Shown: positions 58,596 through 64,000 of the stretch, one piece after another
Layout: every line of letters begins with the position of its first letter
Numbering within the stretch: position 1 is the first letter of the stretch
Source: Hemerocallis citrina
Taxonomy: Eukaryota > Streptophyta > Magnoliopsida > Asparagales > Asphodelaceae
Reading direction: 5' to 3'
DNA length: 64,000 nt
Assembly: GCA_017893485.1 (NCBI GenBank)
Contig: CM030364.1
Location: 251,384,731 to 251,448,730 of the forward strand
Position numbers and translations under genes: made by a program
Notes under the pieces: generated by a model
The model's input: only the letters and a program-made list of their open reading frames with translations
The model's database searches: none
What the model was told of the DNA's origin: nothing

Positions 58596-58805
58596 TGAAA
58601 GAAAATGATTCCCTGTCTCTATTGATTGACAAATGTCCATAATATATACATGAATTACAACCTGATATTAGGCTAAGATTGAGAAGACTAATACTACCTG
58701 ATGGATACAAATCACTACTTTCTAAATATATACATATTCAATCACAAGCTAAGATTGAGGAGAGATTGATGAGATTGATAATACCTGATACAAATTATTA
58801 CTTTC

Positions 58806-58840
<35 letters not shown>

Positions 58841-58927
58841 TGTCAACTTTCTAAATATATATATATATTACTTTCTAAATATATATATATATATTATGTC
58901 AACTTTCTAAATATATATATTCTGTCA
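58596..58927 (-). repeat. copia 3' LTR (left on the plus strand)
   Basis: On the plus strand it begins TGAAAGAAAATGATTCCC and ends ATATTCTGTCA. It contains long (TA)n tracts at 58800-58840 and 58853-58918 that are longer than in the other LTR. On the element strand the TA-rich part is at the LTR start. Confidence 0.95.
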
Positions 58928-61900
58928 CACCCCCGCAGTCGAAGCGGGAGGTTGTCGTACGCTGAGACTGTCCCTGAAATCTTGAAATAACACTAAAGGA
59001 AGACCTTTTGTGAAAATATCGGCAATCTGATAACGCGATGGGACATGTAGGACGCGTACTTGTCCACGAGCAACTTTCTCGCGAACAAAGTGAATATCCA
59101 TCTCGATGTGTTTAGTGCGTTGATGCTGGACTGGATTTCCGGAAAGATATATCGCACTAACATTATCACAGTAGACCAATGTAGCCTTATGGATAGGACA
59201 ATGTAACTCCAGAAGAAGATTGCGTAACCAACATGACTCAGAAACCACATTGGCAACACCTCGGTATTCAGCCTCAGCACTAGAGCGAGATAGAGTGGCT
59301 TGGCATTTAGAAGACCAGGAGAGTAAGTTATCACCAAGGAACACACAATAACCAGAAGTAGATCTCCTGGTATCTGGGCAACCACCCCAATCTGCATCGG
59401 TATACGAAATCAGAGAATTAGTCGGTGAAGGATAAAGATGCAGTCCATAATGAAGTGTACCCTAAATGTAGCGCAGGATGCGCCTGAGAGCCTGCATATG
59501 ATCATCCATCGGATTATGCATAAATAAACATATCTGCTGTACCGCATAAGAGATGTCAGGCCTCGTGAATGTGAAATACTGGAGGGCTCCGGAAAGGCTA
59601 CGATAGTGAGAGGGATCCTCATATGGAGTGCTAGCTTTAGCGCAAAGCTTCGGTTTAGTATCAACCGGAGTAGGACAAGGCTTACAAGATGACATGCCAA
59701 CACGTTCAATAATTTCTTCTGCATATTTTTTTTTGAGACAAAAATAGACCACCAGCATGTCGATTGATGGCGATACCCAAGAAGTAACTCAGTGGGCCCA
59801 AGTCTTTCATAGCAAATTCGGAGCTAAGAAGTGACATAATAGACTTGCGAGGAGCATCAGAAGAAGTAGTAAGGATGATATCATCCACATAAAGAAGAAT
59901 GTAAGCCATATGAGTACCTTTCCGGTAGATGAAGAGAGAGTTGTTAGACTTGCTCTGAGAGAACCCAATGGAAGAAACATAATCGGCAAATCGTTTGTAC
60001 CAGGCTCTAGGAGCTTGCTTGAGCCCATATAGCGCTTTTCGCAGAAGACATACATGATTAGGATGAGCTGGGTCCTTAAAACCCAAGGGTTGGTGCATGT
60101 ACACTGTTTCTTTTAGTTTACCATGTAAAAAGGCATTTTTAACATCCAACTGATGAATGGGACAAGCCTTAGAGAGAGCAAGACTGAGTACTGTTCGAAT
60201 AGTCGCCGGTTTAACGACCGGACTAAAGGTTTCTCCACAATCCACGCCAACCTGTTGACTTGCACCATCACCTACAAGTCGGGGTTTATGCCTCTCAAAA
60301 GAACCGTCAGATTTTTCTTTATGTCTGAAAATCCACATAGACCGAATAACATTAACATCAGGTGGACGAGGCACTAAATCCCACGTCTTATTTTTAATGA
60401 GAGCATTATATTCGTCATCCATAGCCATTTTCCAATTCGGGTCTTTGAGTGCAGACACAGGGTTACGAGGGAGGGGAGATTTTGTGACATGAGTAAGAAG
60501 GCCATGATATTTTGTATTGGGTTTGAAAATACCGTGTTGGCTCCTTGTCACGGGTTTCGTTTCTGAACTCGAAGTGGGCTGGAAAATGGGAGGAAGAGGG
60601 GGATGTTGTGTTTGGTCTAAATGTGGGCTGAGATCTGACTGACCAAAAATGGAAGATGATGGTGTTGTGTTGGAAGAGACGGACTGGGCCGGATGTGGAG
60701 AAGAGAGGATTGACTGTGCCGGCTGAGAAGGTGGGTGAGCTGACTGGGATGTAGCTGGCGAGCTAGACCAAGAGGGAGAAGGTGAAGGTTGGGCCTGCAC
60801 TTGAGTTTGTGGAGTGGACTGCTGTTGCAAATAGTTAATCACGTAAGGTGATAAGCCATTGTCAAGAAATTCATAGGATGTGGAATGAGGAGTATGCAAC
60901 TTTGAGAAGGGAAATTCGGTTTCATCAAATAGTACGTGGCGACAAATGATAATTTTATTTGATGATAAATCATAGCATTTGTAACCACGATGATTTGACG
61001 GATAACCCAAAAATACACAAGGTATTGAACGAGGTTGAATCTTATTTATCGCAGTAGAAGGGAATAAAGGATAACACAAGCAACCAAAGACTCGTAGGTG
61101 AGAGTATGATGGGTCTTTTTGATATAGAATTTTGAGAGGCGACTGATAAGCGAGAGTTTTACTTGGTAAAATGTTTAGAAGATACGTTGCCATTTGCAAA
61201 GCATGGTGCCAAAAAAAACGGAGGTAGTGAAGCATGAGCTAATAAAGTTCGAATGATATTATTAATGGAACGGATTTTTCTTTCGGCCTTTCCATTTTGA
61301 GATGAAGTATGCGGACAAGAAAAACGAAAGGAAATTCCATTAGCTTCACAAAGACTTTGAAAAGGACCATTATCATATTCTCTACCATTGTCACATTGAA
61401 TATTTTTTAATTCCCGTTCAAATTGAGTTTTGATGTAGGCTCTTAATTTGAGAAAAGTTGGATAGACTTGAGATTTTTTGGAGATAGGAAAAGTCCACAA
61501 AAATTGCGAATAGTCATCCAAATAGAGCACATAATATTTGTGACCTAAAGAACTCAAAACAGGAGATGTCCACAAGTCACTATGCAAAATATCAAAAGGC
61601 ATATAAGTGGAGTTATGAGACTCAACAAACGGCAATTTAACATGTTTACCAAAAGGACAAGAGTGACAAAAACTCGAATGTCTAGTTTTAGTACATTCAA
61701 TCAATTTATTCCACCTAAGGGAGTCTAAAGTAGGTGCTCCCGGGTGACCTAAACGGTCATGCCAAAGGGAAGAAGACAAAGCTGCAAGAATGGATGGAGA
61801 AACGGCTTGATTATTTTTGGTGGTGGTGGTGGTGATGGGATATAGCTCGCCCCGACTATCACATCTCATTAGAGCCATCCCCGTCTGAAAGTCCTTCACA

Positions 61901-62010
61901 GAAAACCCAAAAGGATCAAATTCAACAGAAACTTGGTTATCCGTAGTGAATTTACGAACTGAAACTAAGTTTTTAATTAAATTTGGGGCATGGAGGATAT
62001 TTTTTAACAT
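58925..62010 (-). pseudogene. pol: copia pol: integrase, RT, RNase H, frame broken
   Basis: The integrase has an HHCC finger (LWHDRLGHPGAPTLDS ... CHSCPFGKHVKLPF) and a DDE core (DILHSDLWTSP, QCDNGREYDNG, PHTSSQNGKAERKIRSINN). RT follows with NPVSALKDPNWKMAMDDEYN, VKNAFLHGKLKETVYMHQPL and the intact catalytic YVDDIIL. RNase H/tail shows SYTDADWGGCPDTRRSTSGY, SRSSAEAEYRGVANVV and DIFTKGLP, ending near the PPT. Breaks are a shift at the G6 run 62022-62027 (gag-pol junction), one extra base in the A8 run 61211-61218, one extra base in the T9 run 59726-59734, and a TAG at 59462-59464 where relatives usually have Gln or Lys. All domains are otherwise in good condition. Confidence 0.92.
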
Positions 62011-63275
62011 TAATGGAGGGTGGGGGGAGGTAGATTAGCACTACCAAAACCATGAATAGGAATAGAATGGCCATTTCCAACAATTATACCATTATTTTTG
62101 CTCAAATTAAAATAAGACGAGAGATTACCTTGCGCGGATGTCATATGTGATGTTGCCCCGGTGTCCATATACCAAGACGGGTCGGGCTGAGCAAGGCTGA
62201 GTGTATGAAGGGCTGCTTTATTGTCGGTTGGGTTGGGTGCAGTTGCAGTGAACGCTGACTGTTGTGGTCTTGTTCCAAGTAGGCCTGGCTGCTGTGGTCT
62301 GGGAGTAAAATTGGGTCTGGCCCAATTGTAGGATGGATAGGGACATGGAGGAAGAGACCAAGGAGCCCACTGCTGCCATGGATTGAACTGCTGCCACTGT
62401 TGCTGCTGTCCACGACCGGCGCCACTGCTCCGTCCGCCCTTGTCGAAGTTCCGGCCACCGCCAGAATGTTTGTGGTTTTTCTTGCCCTTGTTCCCACGAT
62501 AACTGTTATTATTATTATTCCGATTGTTATGATTTTGATTACCTGGAGAAGAATATTGGGTATTCATATCATCATCAAAATGTTGGGAGTTTGCAACAAG
62601 GGCAGCCGAAGATGAAGATGAGCCAGATTCACGAGCGGCCCGTTGAAGAATAGTCGACTCTTCCAGTTCCAATCTCGACTTGGCGGTATCAAAGGGCGGC
62701 AAAGGACCATGTTGTTGAATGTACGTCACGAATCCTGCATAAGGATTAGTTAGTCCCGAAATCATCTTCAAGATCAAACGAGTATTAGAGACTGGAGCAT
62801 CAACATTCGCCAATTGATCGGCTAGAAGTTTGAGGTGGTTGCAGTAGGCTTTGGTGGTAGGGAAATCCTCCAAATTCGTGTTCGTGAATTGGTTTTCGAG
62901 GTGGACAGCCCTCGAGTGTTTGTTGTCTTGGAAAATAGCAGCAATTCTTTTCCAACACTTTTCGGCCGAGTCATCTATCACAAGGATGGAATTGAGAATA
63001 TCATGTGATACGGTGGCGTACATCCATTGTAACACGGCCGCATCAAGACGATGCCAAAGATCGGGGTTGGCTGTTTTGGCATCATCTGCCGCCTTCTTAT
63101 CCTTTTCATCGGTAGGAGGAACGATGTGATCAAGCAGGCTATGGACACGGGCTTGAACTTTGAAGAGGGCTGCCCAAGAAATGTATAGGCTAGAATCATT
63201 GTCTAACGTGACTGGAATGAGGGATTTCACGTTGGTGATTGCTAAAGCCGAGTGAAACTTGGGTTGTTCTGCCAT
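62010..63275 (-). CDS. gag: copia gag-protease, open 421-codon frame
   Basis: This is the capsid and protease part of the copia polyprotein. Translation starts at 63275 ([20 protein letters not shown]). A UBN2-type gag domain covers about residues 20-215 ([53 protein letters not shown]). A low-complexity N/G/Q-rich linker follows (about 235-345), in place of a clear CCHC knuckle. The protease motif [13 protein letters not shown] is at about 368-380, with the catalytic DTG present. The frame ends at 62010 right after a G6/C6 run where pol continues in another frame, so the stop is probably produced by a single-base indel. Confidence 0.88.
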   Translation of the reverse strand: MAEQPKFHSALAITNVKSLIPVTLDNDSSLYISWAALFKVQARVHSLLDHIVPPTDEKDKKAADDAKTANPDLWHRLDAAVLQWMYATVSHDILNSILVIDDSAEKCWKRIAAIFQDNKHSRAVHLENQFTNTNLEDFPTTKAYCNHLKLLADQLANVDAPVSNTRLILKMISGLTNPYAGFVTYIQQHGPLPPFDTAKSRLELEESTILQRAARESGSSSSSAALVANSQHFDDDMNTQYSSPGNQNHNNRNNNNNSYRGNKGKKNHKHSGGGRNFDKGGRSSGAGRGQQQQWQQFNPWQQWAPWSLPPCPYPSYNWARPNFTPRPQQPGLLGTRPQQSAFTATAPNPTDNKAALHTLSLAQPDPSWYMDTGATSHMTSAQGNLSSYFNLSKNNGIIVGNGHSIPIHGFGSANLPPPTLH

Positions 63276-63363
63276 TGACGGCTAAGATTAGGGAGGAGGG
63301 GAGATGTAGAAAGTAAATAGAGGTGGTAGCAATGGTAGTTAGGAGGAGGAGAGTAAAGAAAAT

Positions 63364-63376
63364 GGCTCTGATACCA
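63364..63376 (-). other. copia primer-binding site (tRNA-iMet type)
   Basis: On the minus strand TGGTATCAGAGCC directly follows the 5' LTR end and is complementary to the initiator tRNA-Met 3' end. The minus-strand gag ATG lies about 90 nt downstream. Confidence 0.9.
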
Positions 63377-63684
63377 TGAAAGAAAATGATTCCCTGTCTC
63401 TATTGATTGACAAATGTCCATAATATATACATGAATTACAACCTGATATTAGGCTAAGATTGAGGAGACTAATACTACCTGATGGATACAAATCACTACT
63501 TTCTAAATATATACATATTCAATCACAAGCTAAGATTGAGGAGAGATTGATGAGATTGATAATACCTGATACAAATGATTACTTTCTAAATATATATATA
63601 TTCTGTCAACTTTCTAAATATATATATATTACTTTCTAAATATATATATATTATGTCAACTTTCTAAATATATATATTCTGTCA
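63377..63684 (-). repeat. copia 5' LTR (right on the plus strand)
   Basis: The same TGAAAGAAAATG...ATATTCTGTCA as the other LTR, 308 bp, shorter only through fewer TA units. The element's promoter should lie in its TA-rich part; no single TATA box can be chosen. Confidence 0.95.
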
Positions 63685-63689
63685 TTTAC

Positions 63690-64000
63690 TCTTAGTTTAC
63701 TGATTAAAAAAGAAATTGATTATAAGAAGACTCCAATGCATCTTAAAGATTAACTAGAATTAGTCATAAGTAATTTTCTTGCTTGCTTACAACGTGCATC
63801 TCAAATTCTCTACTGAATGCTAAACCAACAGAAATTAGAGAAAAAAATACTAATTCCGTACTTTGATTTAAAAAGAAAAAAGTATAGAAATATTGCCAAA
63901 AAAAAAAAAAAAAACCTGTTACTACCAATCTCCTCTTAATTAATCAAATATTAATTCGGGAGACTTCACTTATTCCAATCCATCACTAGCTATTATACGA
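63690..64000. other. AT-rich flank, no feature recognised
   Basis: This is unique-looking AT-rich sequence with an A-run at about 63898-63915, and no coding, RNA or TE end that I recognise. Confidence 0.5.

Larger units (their letters stand above)
58596..63684 (-). mobile_element. Ty1/copia retrotransposon, complete, near-identical LTRs
   Basis: The LTRs lie at 58596-58927 and 63377-63684, and the TSD TTTAC at 58591-58595 and 63685-63689. The internal minus-strand order is PBS, gag-protease, integrase, RT, RNase H, PPT, the copia order. In the alignable non-TA part of the LTRs I see only two substitutions in about 215 bp; the rest of the difference is TA-repeat length. That indicates a young insertion. 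The coding frame is nevertheless broken at three homopolymer runs and one stop. It sits 82 bp beyond the gypsy 3' LTR. Confidence 0.95.

Noticed and set aside
1..64000. tRNA, rRNA, snoRNA and microRNA genes
   Set aside because: No cloverleaf A/B boxes, rRNA cores or convincing long hairpin precursors were recognised by reading. A covariance-model scan would be needed to exclude small ones.

Overview
The window is a piece of a flowering-plant nuclear chromosome, probably a eudicot (species not determinable by reading). It has spliced genes with GT-AG introns, AT-rich spacers, dinucleotide microsatellites and plant-type transposable elements (TEs). The only host gene I can support is at the left edge: the last five coding exons of the spliceosomal factor PRP31 (1-4605, + strand). 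Its last intron is about 3.4 kb and carries a hAT-type MITE. A gene-poor AT-rich spacer with CT/GA microsatellites follows (4606-9285).

From 9286 onward the window is almost entirely nested transposons, and many have visible ends and target-site duplications (TSDs). (1) CACTA element 1 (9289-14676, TSD AGT) is non-autonomous and filled with about 14 copies of a 244-bp tandem repeat. (2) A truncated Ty1/copia element with one LTR lies at 16895-18414 (minus). (3) A PIF/Harbinger element (18668-26109, TSD TAA) has two divergent decayed genes, a DDE transposase and a MYB/trihelix-like partner, with a 92-bp minisatellite between them. Its transposase is split by CACTA element 3 (19588-22629). (4) A pair of nested MITE-like elements lies at 27242-28234. 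(5) A very large Ty3/gypsy element of the Tat type (28432-58514, 5-bp TSD CTTGT) carries CACTA element 2 (28666-41612) in its 5' LTR and a hAT element (about 43377-46869) between gag and pol. It also has a tandem duplication in pol, an antisense gene, and long minisatellites before the 3' LTR. (6) A young-looking Ty1/copia element on the minus strand (58596-63684, TSD TTTAC) closes the window.

The three CACTA elements form one family. They share CACTACAA termini, subterminal arrays of GC-rich palindromes (CACCGGCG...CGCCGGTG), and in elements 1 and 2 a related internal tandem repeat. Element 2 keeps a recognisable but broken TNP2-type transposase and what looks like the first exon of the second (TNPA-like) gene. 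Most TE genes are pseudogenes. Many of their stop codons lie where the family has Trp, Gln or Arg, which fits C-to-T decay. Two contrast with this: the hAT transposase has an open 677-codon frame, and the last copia element has near-identical LTRs and is broken mainly by single-base indels in homopolymers.

No tRNA, rRNA, CRISPR array or clearly new gene system was recognised. The best candidates for something undescribed are the CACTA family's palindromic ends combined with its shared internal tandem repeats, and the antisense gene of the gypsy element. All identifications come from reading the sequence; no database search was run.
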